Source of the DNA: Stappia sp.
Lineage (GTDB): Bacteria > Pseudomonadota > Alphaproteobacteria > Rhizobiales > Stappiaceae
Length of the DNA stretch: 64,000 bases
Assembly: GCA_002722295.1 (NCBI GenBank)
Contig: PBLF01000035.1
Coordinates: forward strand, 124,001 to 188,000
Direction: 5' to 3'
This document shows, one piece after another, positions 27,311 to 36,923 of the stretch. Below the pieces are notes generated by a model, which saw nothing but the letters and a program-made list of their open reading frames with translations, had not been told where the DNA came from and searched no databases. The stretch's first letter is position 1; every line of letters begins with the position of its first letter. The translations under genes were made by a program, and so were the position numbers.

Positions 27311-28261
27311 ATGTTGAAACTGATCCTGCGCCGCCTTGTTCAGATGGTTCTGATCATGGCGGTCTCGTCGCTATTGCTGTTCGCGATCTTCGATACACCG
27401 GAGTTCAAGAAACGGCTGGCGGTCCAGGAACTCGGCGGGTTCGCCGTCTCGGCCCTGACCGAGGACAGCTATCAGAGCTGGCTTGCCAAACGCGGACTCG
27501 ATGTTCCCTTCTACCAGCGCTACTTCAACTGGGCGGGCAAGATCCTGACCGGTGACTTCGGCTTCTCCTACGAGAAGAACCGGCCTGTCGGCCCGCTCCT
27601 TGCCGACAGGCTGGCCAACACGGGCATCCTGGCCTTCTTCGTCTTCGCGCTGATGATACCGCTCTCGCTCGTGCTCGGCGTTCTGGCGGGCATGAAGGAA
27701 GGGTCGGTACAGGACCGGACGATTTCCTTCGTCTCGGTGTTCACGACCAGCATTCCCGAAATCGCCAGCGCCATCCTGCTGACCGTGATCTTCGCCCTGG
27801 GGCTCGGCTGGCTTCCCGTGAAGTCGGCCATGATCGGCGGCTTTTCCTTCCGCGAACTCGTGCTGCCGGTTCTCACCCTCGTGATCTACGATTTCGGCTA
27901 TGTGGCGCGCATGACCCGCGCGTCGATGGCCGAGGTGATGACGTCCCAGTACATCCGCACCGCCATTCTCAAGGGGCTGCCCTACCGGCGGGTGGTCATG
28001 AAGCACGCGCTGCGCAATGCGCTGATCGCGCCCTTCACCCTGATTGTCCTGCAGCTCAACTGGCTGCTTTCCGGCGTTGTCGTGGTGGAGGTCTTCTTCG
28101 AGTACGACGGCTTCGGCAAGCTCCTGCTAGAGGCCGCGCTCTTCCCCGACGTGGAGGTCGTGCAGGCCTGCACGCTGGTGGCCGTCGCAGTCGCCGTCCT
28201 GTCCCAGATCATCTCGGACGTCGGCTACACCTTCCTCAACCCGCGCATCCGCTTCGCCTGA
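27311..28261 (+). CDS. ABC transporter permease, DppB/OppB type
   Basis: This inner-membrane subunit has 316 residues. It opens with the family-typical MLKLILRRLVQMVLIMAVSS membrane segment, has about six membrane spans and carries the cytoplasmic EAA-like loop (KHALRNALIAPFTLIV) that contacts the ATPases. I chose the ATG at 27311 because it starts directly before the first membrane helix; an upstream ATG at 27239 would add 24 Arg/Gly-rich residues. It belongs to the operon of binding protein, two permeases and fused ATPases. Confidence 0.92.
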   Translation: MLKLILRRLVQMVLIMAVSSLLLFAIFDTPEFKKRLAVQELGGFAVSALTEDSYQSWLAKRGLDVPFYQRYFNWAGKILTGDFGFSYEKNRPVGPLLADRLANTGILAFFVFALMIPLSLVLGVLAGMKEGSVQDRTISFVSVFTTSIPEIASAILLTVIFALGLGWLPVKSAMIGGFSFRELVLPVLTLVIYDFGYVARMTRASMAEVMTSQYIRTAILKGLPYRRVVMKHALRNALIAPFTLIVLQLNWLLSGVVVVEVFFEYDGFGKLLLEAALFPDVEVVQACTLVAVAVAVLSQIISDVGYTFLNPRIRFA

Positions 28262-28274
28262 GGAGGACCCTGTG

Positions 28275-29297
28275 ATGGCCCTGACCGAGACCGACCCCGC
28301 GACCCCGCTGCTCGACCGCCTCGCCAGTCCGAAGGCGCTCGTCGTCCTCGTGGCGGTGATGTGGCTGCCCCTCATGGCCTATGTCATGGGAGGCCAGAAC
28401 CTGTTCGGCGACAGCGCCCGCCTCGTGCTGCTGCCGGCGATCCCGGCAACGCTGCTGCTCTACGTGATCGGGCTCAGGGCCTGCCGCGAGAGCACCGTCG
28501 CGCTGATCGGGCTGACGCTCGTCTTCTTCTGGCTGCTGATGGCGGTCACCGCGCCCTATCTGCCGCTCATGGCCCCCAACAAGCCGATCGCGCCCTTCAC
28601 CACGCCGTTTTCCGAGAAACGCGACGTGTTCTTCTGGCTCGGCACCGATTTCAAGGGGCGCGACATGCTCTCGCGCATGATCTGGGGCTGCCAGAGGGTC
28701 CTTGTGTGGGGCGTGACCGCGACCGCGGTCGCCTATGTGATCGGCGCGCTTTTCGGCCTGATCTCCGGTTACCTGAGCGGCTGGTGGGACGAGGTGATCT
28801 CCTTCGTCGCCAACGTGTTCCTGTCGTTCCCGGTGATGGTGCTGTTCATCGTCATCCTGAACTACCTCGGGCCGTCGGGCTTCAACATCGTGGTGGCGGT
28901 GACCTTCGCGTCCGCCCCCGCGATCATGCGCATCGTTCGCGGGCTCGCGCTCGACATCAAGACCCGGGACTATGTCTTCGCGGCGCAAACGCGGGGCGAA
29001 CACCCGCTCTACATCATGATCGTGGAGCTTCTGCCCAATGTGCGCGGCCCGATCATCGTCGATGCCTGCCTGCGGCTCGGCTACACGACGGTGGCGATCA
29101 CCACGCTGACGTTCCTGGGCCTTGGCCTGCAGCCGCCGGACCCGGACTGGGGGCTGATGATCCGCGAGAGCGCCAAGACGGCGATGCTGTGGAAGTTCTC
29201 CTACATGCTGCTCGTGCCGGCGCTTGCCGTGTCGAGCCTGATTCTCGGCTTCAACCTGCTGGCCGACGGCCTCAGGGAAATGAGCCTGCGTGACTGA
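28275..29297 (+). CDS. ABC transporter permease, DppC/OppC type
   Basis: The 340-residue second permease follows the first by 13 bases, with AGGAGGA seven bases before the ATG at 28275 (a GTG one codon upstream is also possible). It has an N-terminal hydrophobic extension with three membrane segments before the core BPD_transp domain. The core holds the EAA-like loop (ELLPNVRGPIIVDACLRLG) and the usual FLGLGLQPPDPDWG. It pairs with the DppB-type subunit to form the channel. Confidence 0.92.
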   Translation: MALTETDPATPLLDRLASPKALVVLVAVMWLPLMAYVMGGQNLFGDSARLVLLPAIPATLLLYVIGLRACRESTVALIGLTLVFFWLLMAVTAPYLPLMAPNKPIAPFTTPFSEKRDVFFWLGTDFKGRDMLSRMIWGCQRVLVWGVTATAVAYVIGALFGLISGYLSGWWDEVISFVANVFLSFPVMVLFIVILNYLGPSGFNIVVAVTFASAPAIMRIVRGLALDIKTRDYVFAAQTRGEHPLYIMIVELLPNVRGPIIVDACLRLGYTTVAITTLTFLGLGLQPPDPDWGLMIRESAKTAMLWKFSYMLLVPALAVSSLILGFNLLADGLREMSLRD

Positions 29298-29310
29298 GGG
29301 GGCGAGACAC

Positions 29311-31395
29311 ATGAGCGACCAGACACCGGTCCTGGAGTGCCGGAACCTCTGCATTTCCTACTATACGCGTTCGGGCGAAATCCCGGCGGTGGTGGACTTC
29401 AACCTCAAGCTCATGCCGGGCGAGGCGCATGGCATCGTCGGCGAGAGCGGCTGCGGCAAGTCCACCGTCGCTCTCGCGATCATGCAGTACATGGGCAAGA
29501 ACGGCGCGATCGTCGGTGGCGAGATCCTGTTCGAGGGGCGCGACATGCGCACCATGAGCGAAGAGGAGCTGCGCCAGATCCGGGGATCCAAGATCGCCAT
29601 GGTCTACCAGGAGCCCATGGCGTCGCTGAACCCGTCCATGACCATCGGCGACCAGCTCGCCGAGGTTCCGATCTACCACGACGGATTGTCACGCGCGGAG
29701 GCGCTGAAGCTTTCCGCCGACATGCTCGCCAAGGTGCGGCTGCCGGATCCCGAGCGGATCCTCACCTGTTATCCGCACCAGATTTCCGGCGGCCAGCAGC
29801 AGCGCGTGGTGATCGCCATGGCTCTGCTGTCCAACCCGCGATTGCTGCTTCTCGACGAACCGACCACGGCGCTCGACGTGACGGTGGAGGCCGGCATCGT
29901 CGAACTCATCAAGGAGATTGCCGGGGAATTCGGCACCTCCATGATCTACATCTCCCACAACCTCGGCCTGATCCTGGAGACCTGTGACCGGCTCACGGTC
30001 ATGTATTCGGGCGAGGCGGTGGAGGTCGGCGACATCCACGACGTGTTCGAGGAGATGCGTCATCCCTACACGCGCGGCCTGTTCGGTTCCATTCCGCTTC
30101 CCGGCGCTGACAAGAACGCCCATCCCCTCGTGGCGATCCCGGGCCAGCTTCCGCTTCCCCACGAGCGGCCGACGGGGTGCAACTTCGGCCCGCGCTGCAG
30201 CTTCTTCCGCGAGGGCGTTTGCGACACGGGACGCCTCTCCATGCACGTGGTTCCGGGCGACGAGGGGCATCGTGTCCGCTGCGAGCGGTTTGAGGAAATC
30301 GATTGGGAGCGCGATCTCCCGAAGGGCGAGGCCAAGCCGCCGGTCGAGGCGGGCGAGGTGGTGCTTTCCGTCGAGGACATGACGAAGCACTACGTCATCG
30401 ACGATGGCGGCCTGCTGGTCCTGGGCGGCGAGCAGCGCGCCGTGAAGGCGAATGAAAAGCTGACCTTCTCCGCTCGCGAGGCGGAAACGGTGGCCATCGT
30501 CGGCGAGAGCGGCTGCGGGAAGTCGACCTTCGCCAAGGTGCTCATGGGGCTTGAGGACGCCACCGACGGCAAGGTGCTTCTGGGGGACGTGGAACTCGGC
30601 GGCCTGCCGGTCGACAAGCGGGACGCGAAAACCATCGCCGGACTGCAGATGGTGTTCCAGAACCCGTTCGACACCCTCAATCCGTCACACACGGTCGGCA
30701 GTCAGATCGCCCGTGTCATCCGCAAGTTCGGCGTCGCGCGAGACGAGGGCGAGATCGAGGGGCTGGTCATGCGGCTGCTCGATACGGTGAAGCTGCCGCG
30801 CGAGTTCGCGCGCCGCAAGCCGCGCCAGCTTTCCGGCGGGCAGAAGCAGCGCGTCGGCATCGCGCGCGCCTTTGCCGGCAACCCGAAGGTGGTGATTGCC
30901 GACGAGCCCGTTTCAGCACTCGATGTCTCGGTGCAGGCGGCCGTCACCGAACTGCTGATGGACATCCAGCGCGAGAACCGCACCACGATGCTGTTCATCA
31001 GCCATGACCTCTCGGTGGTGCGCTATCTCGCCGACCGTGTCGTGGTCATGTATCTGGGACGGATCATGGAGCAGGGCACGACGGAGGAGATCTTCGCGCC
31101 GCCCTATCATCCCTATACCGAGGCGTTGCTCGCCGCCGTTCCCATTGCCGATACCAGCGTCGAGAAGCGCTCGATCGTTTTGAAGGGCGAAATCCCGTCG
31201 CCGGCCAATCCGCCGAAGGGATGCCCGTTCCAGACGCGTTGTCCCTACATGATCGAGGGCACCTGCGACGTTGACCTTCCGCCGGTGCGGACCTTTGCCG
31301 ACGATCACGAGATCGCCTGTCATCTCGATCCCGAAACGCTTGCGGCGATGGAGCCGGTGATCAAGGCGAAGCAACCGGTCGGCGCGACGGGGTAG
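29311..31395 (+). CDS. Fused dipeptide/oligopeptide-type ABC ATPase (DppD-DppF fusion)
   Basis: The 694-residue protein contains two complete ATPase modules. Each has Walker A GESGCGKST (near residues 43 and 397), a signature motif (SGGQQQR and SGGQKQR) and Walker B (LLLDEPTTALD and VIADEPVSALD). Each is followed by the oligopeptide-type C-terminal cysteine region (GCNFGPRCSFFREGVC and GCPFQTRCPYMIEGTC), which in some relatives binds an iron-sulfur cluster. A single gene thus supplies both energising subunits. The start at 29311 follows GAGGGGG. It is fully intact despite the frameshift in the binding-protein gene. Confidence 0.94.
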   Translation: MSDQTPVLECRNLCISYYTRSGEIPAVVDFNLKLMPGEAHGIVGESGCGKSTVALAIMQYMGKNGAIVGGEILFEGRDMRTMSEEELRQIRGSKIAMVYQEPMASLNPSMTIGDQLAEVPIYHDGLSRAEALKLSADMLAKVRLPDPERILTCYPHQISGGQQQRVVIAMALLSNPRLLLLDEPTTALDVTVEAGIVELIKEIAGEFGTSMIYISHNLGLILETCDRLTVMYSGEAVEVGDIHDVFEEMRHPYTRGLFGSIPLPGADKNAHPLVAIPGQLPLPHERPTGCNFGPRCSFFREGVCDTGRLSMHVVPGDEGHRVRCERFEEIDWERDLPKGEAKPPVEAGEVVLSVEDMTKHYVIDDGGLLVLGGEQRAVKANEKLTFSAREAETVAIVGESGCGKSTFAKVLMGLEDATDGKVLLGDVELGGLPVDKRDAKTIAGLQMVFQNPFDTLNPSHTVGSQIARVIRKFGVARDEGEIEGLVMRLLDTVKLPREFARRKPRQLSGGQKQRVGIARAFAGNPKVVIADEPVSALDVSVQAAVTELLMDIQRENRTTMLFISHDLSVVRYLADRVVVMYLGRIMEQGTTEEIFAPPYHPYTEALLAAVPIADTSVEKRSIVLKGEIPSPANPPKGCPFQTRCPYMIEGTCDVDLPPVRTFADDHEIACHLDPETLAAMEPVIKAKQPVGATG

Positions 31396-31497
31396 AGGAG
31401 GCTGTCCCGCGCCTTTCCCGCGGTGTCATCAACGTGTCATGGTTGCCTGCACATGACCTCGTCACACCGGATTGGCACACAGCAGACAGGGGCGGAC

Positions 31498-32121
31498 ATG
31501 AACGCAGGCGAAGACACTCTGACCAGCGTGGAGGACCTCGAGGCGATCTACGGCGTTCCGGGCGAGACCTCGACCGTCAAGGAGATCGACTGGGTCAGCA
31601 ACGAATACGCCAGGCTGATGATGGCCTCTCCCTTCGTCGGGCTCGCGACGGTCGGACCGGAGGGGCTCGACTGCTCGCCACGCGGCGACCGGGGGCAGGT
31701 CGTCGAGATCCTGGACCGCAAGACGCTGGCGCTGCCCGACCGGCGCGGCAACAACCGCATCGATTCCCTGCGCAACATCGTGCGTGACCCGCGCGTGGCG
31801 CTCCTGTTTCTCATTCCCGGCAGCGGAACCACATTGCGGGTCAATGGACGCGCGCGCGTCAGCATCGCGCCGGATCTGCTCGAGCGCTTCACCGTGGAGG
31901 GCAAGCCGCCGCGTACGGTGATCGTCATCGAGGTGGAGCGGATCTACTTCCAGTGTGCCCGCGCGGTCGTGCGATCCCAACTCTGGACCGAGGCATCCTG
32001 GCCGGATGTTTCCGACCTGCCGAGCCCGGGGAAAATTCTCGCCGATCTGAGCGACAACCGCGTTGGCGGCGAGGAGTACGACCGGGAATGGCCGGCCCGC
32101 GCCGCCGCCTCGCTCTGGTAG
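31498..32121 (+). CDS. Pyridoxamine 5'-phosphate oxidase-fold (PPOX) family protein
   Basis: The 207-residue product has the split-barrel FMN-binding fold of the PPOX family. Segments seen are SPFVGLATVGPEGLDCSPRGDR, the LALPDRRGNNRIDSLRNI stretch and DPRVALLFLIPGSGTTLRVNG. This resembles the MSMEG_1061-like branch of flavin-dependent oxidoreductases. I chose the ATG at 31498, preceded by CAGGGG; two upstream in-frame ATGs are possible. It sits 102 bases after the ABC ATPase and is probably the last gene of that operon. Its substrate is unknown; a link with amine metabolism is only inferred. Confidence 0.85.
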   Translation: MNAGEDTLTSVEDLEAIYGVPGETSTVKEIDWVSNEYARLMMASPFVGLATVGPEGLDCSPRGDRGQVVEILDRKTLALPDRRGNNRIDSLRNIVRDPRVALLFLIPGSGTTLRVNGRARVSIAPDLLERFTVEGKPPRTVIVIEVERIYFQCARAVVRSQLWTEASWPDVSDLPSPGKILADLSDNRVGGEEYDREWPARAAASLW

Positions 32122-32151
32122 GCCGGTCGCATCGCGCGCAGCCGGAGGGCA

Positions 32152-33147
32152 TTACCCCTCCGGTTGGCAGATCTCGTTGCGCCGCATGGCCGTCAGCGTG
32201 CGCACGACAAGAAGCAGGATGATCGCCCACAGCGCCGCGTAGCCGATGTATCCAAGCGCATGGGCGACCGTTTCTCCCGTTCCCTCGGCAAAGAGGGTCG
32301 AGGCGATGGTGAAACCGGCGACGGGGAAGGAATAGGCCCACCACGACATGGCGAAAGGCAGGTGCACCAGCCGCCCGACCTGCGTCAGCGTGATCAGCAC
32401 GAACATCAGTGCTGCGTAATACAGAATGCGCGCGAAGGCATCGACTTCGCCACCGTTGAGCTGAAGCCAGGCAACGAACCCGACGGAGGGCGGGGCGATC
32501 ATGATCACCAGTGTCGGCAGCAGGCGCTCCGGCAGCGGGTTGTGAAAGATCAGCCGGTTGAAGACCAGGGTCAGGAACACCATCCAGAACAGGATCCCGA
32601 CCGAAAAGAAGAACCACGACACCTCGACATAGCCGAGACGGACGCCGGCCATGGGTACCAGCACGTTGCCGACGGCGGGAATGAACCAAGCCGGTGTCAG
32701 ATGCGCGGTCTCGAAGGGACGATGGCTGAGCCAGGCCGAAACGACGCCGAGGATGATGGCCAGATGCGCCACCGCGGCAACGACCCAGAGGATATGGGCG
32801 AGCGTGCCGTGCCAGGGAAGGATCGCGGCCGCGATCAGCAGCGCCCCGATGGTGATCGCCGGGAAGAAGGCGATGCGGATCGGATGGTTCCATTCGGCCT
32901 TCAGCGCGTCCGGGTAGCGCAGTCCCTTCGCGATGAACACCGTGCCGATGGCAAGGAAGACAAGCACCGTCACGACGGTGAGTATCTGCCCCGGGACCGG
33001 TGGCAGGTCGAGCGCGTGCTCGATGCGGTGGGTGGCGAGCGTCAGGCCCGAGAGGCCCATGACCACGGCGAAGAAGGTAACCGGATAGTGCGCCAGCCAG
33101 GCGCGCCCGCCTTGTTCCTCGTGTCCGGTAACATCACTCGCGGCCAT
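32152..33147 (-). CDS. SLAC1/TehA-type anion channel or exporter
   Basis: The 331-residue membrane protein shows about ten hydrophobic segments and the start WLAHYPVTFFAVVMGLSGL typical of the TehA/SLAC1 family. Members act as anion channels, tellurite-resistance proteins or dicarboxylate/sulfite exporters. The conserved gating phenylalanine region cannot be assigned with certainty by eye. I chose the ATG at 33147, with GAGGATGAG just upstream; a long upstream extension overlaps glmU antisense and is spurious. It converges with the PPOX gene and diverges from glmU. Confidence 0.87.
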   Translation of the reverse strand: MAASDVTGHEEQGGRAWLAHYPVTFFAVVMGLSGLTLATHRIEHALDLPPVPGQILTVVTVLVFLAIGTVFIAKGLRYPDALKAEWNHPIRIAFFPAITIGALLIAAAILPWHGTLAHILWVVAAVAHLAIILGVVSAWLSHRPFETAHLTPAWFIPAVGNVLVPMAGVRLGYVEVSWFFFSVGILFWMVFLTLVFNRLIFHNPLPERLLPTLVIMIAPPSVGFVAWLQLNGGEVDAFARILYYAALMFVLITLTQVGRLVHLPFAMSWWAYSFPVAGFTIASTLFAEGTGETVAHALGYIGYAALWAIILLLVVRTLTAMRRNEICQPEG

Positions 33148-33313
33148 GGGCTCATCCTCTACATTCAATATTTCGAAAATAGCTCGCCCGAGCCATAGCG
33201 CGGAATCGATTCTCGCGATAGTGCCGGAAAATACCATGTCCGCGCCCTTCGGGCTTGACGCTTGGCGATACTCTCGTCGAAGACAGGCACGAGGATCACC
33301 GAGCGAGGATTTC

Positions 33314-34690
33314 ATGAGCGCACCGACCCGTCTTGCCATCATTCTTGCCGCCGGTCTCGGCACCCGCATGAAGTCCGAGCGGCCGAAGGTGATGCACGAG
33401 ATCGGCGGCCTGTCCCTGGTCGGCCATGTCCTGAAGGCGGTTTCGGCCGCGTCGGTCGAGCGGATCGCGGTGGTGGTGGGGCCGGACATGCCGGCCCTGG
33501 TCTCGGAGGTCGGGCGCCGGGCACCGCAGGCGAGTTGCCACGAGCAGACCGAACGTCTGGGAACGGCCCATGCCGCGCTTGCCGCACGCCCGGCCGCCAC
33601 GCCCGTGCCGGACCAGGTCTTCGTGCTTTTCGGCGACACGCCGCTGGTGAGGCCCGGGACGATCGAGCGGATCGGCGCGCGCCTTTCCGCCGGCGCGGAT
33701 CTGGTCGTGCTCGGCTTCCAGGCCGCCAACCCCTTCGGCTACGGACGCTTGCTGGAGGAAGGCGGGGAACTCGTCGCCATCCGCGAGGAGAAGGACGCGA
33801 GCGAGGTCGAGCGGCAGGTTGCTTTCTGCAACTCCGGGATCATGGGCTTTTCCGGTGCGCGGTTCCTGGAGATCCTGGATGCCATCGGCAACGACAACGC
33901 AAACAGCGAATTCTACCTGACCGATGCCGTGGAGGTCGCACGGGGGCTGGGGTTGTCGGTCGCCTCGGAGACCGCGGACGAGGCGGAGGTGCAGGGTATC
34001 AACACCCGCGCCCAGCTTGCCCGGGTCGAGGCGGATTTCCAGGCCCGGATGCGGCAGCAGGCCATGGACGATGGCGTGACCCTCGTGGCGCCCGAGACAG
34101 TGTTCTTCTCCCATGACACGGTTCTTGCCGCCGACGTCGTGGTCGAGCCGAACGTGGTTTTCGGCCCTGGCGTCAGCGTTGCCCGCGATGCGGTCGTGCG
34201 GGCCTTCTCCCATCTCGAGCAGGCCCGTGTCGGCGAGGGGGCAACGCTTGGCCCCTATGCCCGCCTGCGGCCCGGCGCGGAGATCGGCACCGGCGCGCAT
34301 ATCGGCAACTTCGTCGAGGTGAAGAACGCGACGGTCGGCGAGGGCGCCAAGGTGAACCACCTGACCTATGTGGGCGACGCCAGGATCGGCGCGCGCTCGA
34401 ACATCGGCGCGGGCACGATCACCTGCAACTACGATGGTTTCCTCAAGCATCTGACGGACATCGGCGAGGATGTCTTCGTCGGCTCCAACTCGACTCTGGT
34501 CGCCCCGATCACCATCGGCGACGGCGCCTATCTCGCCGCCGGAGGCACCGTGACGCAGAACGTTCCGGCCGATGCGCTGGTCATTGGCCGCGCACGCCAG
34601 GCGGTCAAGGAGGGGCGCGCAAGCCTGCTCAAGTCGCGCTTCCGCCGCGCCAAGGAGGAAAAGGCGAAGCGGGACAAGGAAAAGGGCTGA
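33314..34690 (+). CDS. glmU: Bifunctional GlmU (UDP-N-acetylglucosamine synthesis)
   Basis: GlmU acetylates glucosamine 1-phosphate and then adds UMP, giving UDP-GlcNAc for peptidoglycan and lipid A. The 458-residue protein has an N-terminal pyrophosphorylase domain (LAAGLGTRMKSERPK near residues 10-24) and a left-handed beta-helix acetyltransferase domain (about 250-440). The helix includes GTITCNYDGFLKH near residue 370. The charged C-terminus (KEEKAKRDKEKG) is typical. glmS, often next to it in Rhizobiales, is not here. Confidence 0.96.
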   Translation: MSAPTRLAIILAAGLGTRMKSERPKVMHEIGGLSLVGHVLKAVSAASVERIAVVVGPDMPALVSEVGRRAPQASCHEQTERLGTAHAALAARPAATPVPDQVFVLFGDTPLVRPGTIERIGARLSAGADLVVLGFQAANPFGYGRLLEEGGELVAIREEKDASEVERQVAFCNSGIMGFSGARFLEILDAIGNDNANSEFYLTDAVEVARGLGLSVASETADEAEVQGINTRAQLARVEADFQARMRQQAMDDGVTLVAPETVFFSHDTVLAADVVVEPNVVFGPGVSVARDAVVRAFSHLEQARVGEGATLGPYARLRPGAEIGTGAHIGNFVEVKNATVGEGAKVNHLTYVGDARIGARSNIGAGTITCNYDGFLKHLTDIGEDVFVGSNSTLVAPITIGDGAYLAAGGTVTQNVPADALVIGRARQAVKEGRASLLKSRFRRAKEEKAKRDKEKG

Positions 34691-34712
34691 GAAGCTTCGA
34701 TCCGAGGACCGC

Positions 34713-35723
34713 TCAGACCTTGTAGAAGTCGCGGTACCAGTCGACGAAGGCCTTCACGCCGTCCTCGACGCTGGTCTTAGGGCGAAAGCCGGTCGCTTCC
34801 GCCAGATCGTCCACATCCGCCCAGGTGGCGAGCACGTCGCCGGGCTGCATCGGCATGTAGTTGCGGATCGCCTCGACACCACAGGCCGCCTCGATGGCGT
34901 CCACGTAGCGCAGGAGCTGGACCGGCTCCGAATTGCCGATGTTGAAGATGCGGTAGGGTGCGGTGCTGGTGGCCGGGTCCGGCGTGTCCGCGTCCCAGCC
35001 TTCACCCGGCGCGGCGGGCTTGTCGGCGATGCGCACGATGCCTTCCACGATGTCGTCGATGTAGGTGAAGTCGCGCACCATCTCACCGTGGTTGTAGATG
35101 TCCACCGGCCGGCCTTCCAGGATCGCGCTGGTGAACTTGTAGAGCGCCATGTCGGGTCGGGCCCAGGGGCCGTAGACGGTGAAGAAGCGCAGGCCCGTGA
35201 GAGGAATCCTGAAGAGATGCGCATAGGAATGCGCCATCGCCTCGTTGGCCTTCTTGGTGGCCGCGTACAGCGAGATCGGATGGTTGCCGCCCCGGTGCGG
35301 CGACAGCGGCATCGCCCCGTCCAGACCGTAGACGGAGGAGGTCGAGGCGAAGACCACATGCTCCACCTCGAACCGGCGGGCCGCTTCCAGAATGGTCAGG
35401 AAGCCAGTGACATTCGCGTCCACATAGGCCTGCGGCGCCTCGAGCGAGTAGCGCACGCCCGGCTGTGCCGCCAGGTGAATGATGCGCTCCGGCCGATGGG
35501 CCACCATCAGCTCCATCACCGCCTCACGATCTTCCAGCGAAATGCGCGCCTCGGTGAAGTGATTGTTGGCGTTGAGGATCTTGAGCCGGGCTTCCTTCAG
35601 TGCCGGATCGTAGTAGGGGCTGACGCTATCCAGCCCGACCACGTGCCAGCCGTCGGCGAGCAGCCGCTGGCAGACATGAAAGCCGATGAAACCGGCGGAG
35701 CCTGTGACGAGAAGAGTGCGCAT
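34713..35723 (-). CDS. UDP-glucuronate 4-epimerase-like NAD-dependent sugar epimerase
   Basis: The 336-residue protein is a short-chain extended epimerase with NAD-binding TGSAGFIGFHV (residues 7-17) and active-site Ser/Tyr-x-x-x-Lys (FASTSSVYG and YAATKK). The segments LDSVSPYYDPALKEARL and HLAAQPGVRYSLE are typical of UDP-glucuronate 4-epimerases (LpsL type), which make UDP-galacturonate for lipopolysaccharide or capsule. It is co-directional with galU, 83 bases downstream of it, which fits a UDP-sugar supply pair. A different UDP-sugar substrate is possible. Confidence 0.88.
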   Translation of the reverse strand: MRTLLVTGSAGFIGFHVCQRLLADGWHVVGLDSVSPYYDPALKEARLKILNANNHFTEARISLEDREAVMELMVAHRPERIIHLAAQPGVRYSLEAPQAYVDANVTGFLTILEAARRFEVEHVVFASTSSVYGLDGAMPLSPHRGGNHPISLYAATKKANEAMAHSYAHLFRIPLTGLRFFTVYGPWARPDMALYKFTSAILEGRPVDIYNHGEMVRDFTYIDDIVEGIVRIADKPAAPGEGWDADTPDPATSTAPYRIFNIGNSEPVQLLRYVDAIEAACGVEAIRNYMPMQPGDVLATWADVDDLAEATGFRPKTSVEDGVKAFVDWYRDFYKV

Positions 35724-35806
35724 GTCTCACCATTCGGGTCCGCGCGGGCGCCATGGCGCGCCCGGCGGCGTTGCATGTGATGCGGGCGCGCTGGCACCCG
35801 GTTGCA

Positions 35807-36688
35807 TCAGGCCTTGAGAAGCTCGGCGAGCAGCGGACGCAGCTCGGCGGCAAGTGTCTGGTCCTCGAGCGCGAAGGCGATGTTCGCGGCCAGGAACCCG
35901 GACTTGGAGCCGCAATCGTAGGTCTCGCCCTCGAAACGGAAACCGGTGAAGGCTGTCTCGCCCATCAGCGCCAGCATGGCGTCGGTGAGCTGGATCTCGC
36001 CGCCGGCGCCCGTTTCCTGGGTGCCGAGCAGGTCGAAGATGCGCGGTTGGAGGATGTAGCGGCCGTTGATGAACAGATTCGTCGGTGCGGTTCCCGGTGC
36101 CGGCTTTTCCACCATGCCGGTGATGGAGAAGGTGCGGGCGGTCTGCTCGCCCTCGATCTCGACAATGCCGTAGTTGTGGGTCTGGTCCTCCGGCACCGCC
36201 TCCACCGAGATCACGTTGTTGCCGGTCTCGTTATGGATCTCCACCATTTCCGACAGGCAGCCGCGCTCGGACTTCATGAGCATGTCGGGCAGGAGAATCG
36301 CGAAGGGTTCGTCGCCGATGATGTCGCGCGCGCACCAGATCGCGTGGCCAAGGCCCAGCGGCTCCTGCTGGCGGGTGAAGCTGGTGGTGCCCGGGGCCGG
36401 GCGGATCGCCTCCAGAAGCTTCAGCGCGGCCTTCTTGTCGCGTGAGCGAAGCGTGTCCTCCAACTCGTAGGCGATGTCGAAGTGGTCCTCGATCACGTGT
36501 TTGTTGCGCCCGGTGACGAAGACGATGTGCTCGATTCCCGCCGCGCGGGCCTCGTCCACCACGTACTGGATGATCGGGCGGTCGACGATGGTGAGCATTT
36601 CCTTCGGCAGGGCCTTGGTGGCGGGAAGGAAGCGCGTCCCGAGCCCGGCGACGGGAAGGACGGCCTTGCGAATACGCTTCTTCTGCAT
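35807..36688 (-). CDS. galU: UTP-glucose-1-phosphate uridylyltransferase
   Basis: GalU makes UDP-glucose from UTP and glucose 1-phosphate. The 293-residue protein starts MQKKRIRKAVLPVAGLGTRF, with the nucleotide-binding glycine-rich loop. It has KALPKEMLTIVDRPIIQYVV, FVTGRNKHVIEDHFD and the metal or sugar binding GEIQLTDAM region. UDP-glucose made here can be oxidised and epimerised by the enzyme encoded next to it, although a UDP-glucose dehydrogenase gene is not in the window. Confidence 0.95.
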   Translation of the reverse strand: MQKKRIRKAVLPVAGLGTRFLPATKALPKEMLTIVDRPIIQYVVDEARAAGIEHIVFVTGRNKHVIEDHFDIAYELEDTLRSRDKKAALKLLEAIRPAPGTTSFTRQQEPLGLGHAIWCARDIIGDEPFAILLPDMLMKSERGCLSEMVEIHNETGNNVISVEAVPEDQTHNYGIVEIEGEQTARTFSITGMVEKPAPGTAPTNLFINGRYILQPRIFDLLGTQETGAGGEIQLTDAMLALMGETAFTGFRFEGETYDCGSKSGFLAANIAFALEDQTLAAELRPLLAELLKA

Positions 36689-36724
36689 TCGTTCTCTTTT
36701 CCGGTCGGTGCTTCGTCAGTGTTC

Positions 36725-36756
36725 TGTCGCCGCCGTCTCCGCCCTGTGCGGCGACA
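36725..36756. repeat. Stem-loop between galU and kdsA
   Basis: A perfect 9-base-pair inverted repeat TGTCGCCGC / GCGGCGACA with a 14-base loop lies 37 bases upstream of galU (divergent from kdsA). It may be a leader structure of galU mRNA or a regulator site; nothing more can be said. Confidence 0.4.
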
Positions 36757-36923
36757 CGTGCGACAGGGGTTGGCGCCCCCAAGTCCCTGCCACATCTTCC
36801 TATCGCGAAAGAAGAGGAGAACCAAGCGCGGCGGCAGAGCTTGCGTCCGCGGGTGCGAGCGAATACTGAACGGGCGGGGGAAACGGTGCGTGCCCGCGCG
36901 CCAGCCACAGGAGCGTCCGCCGC

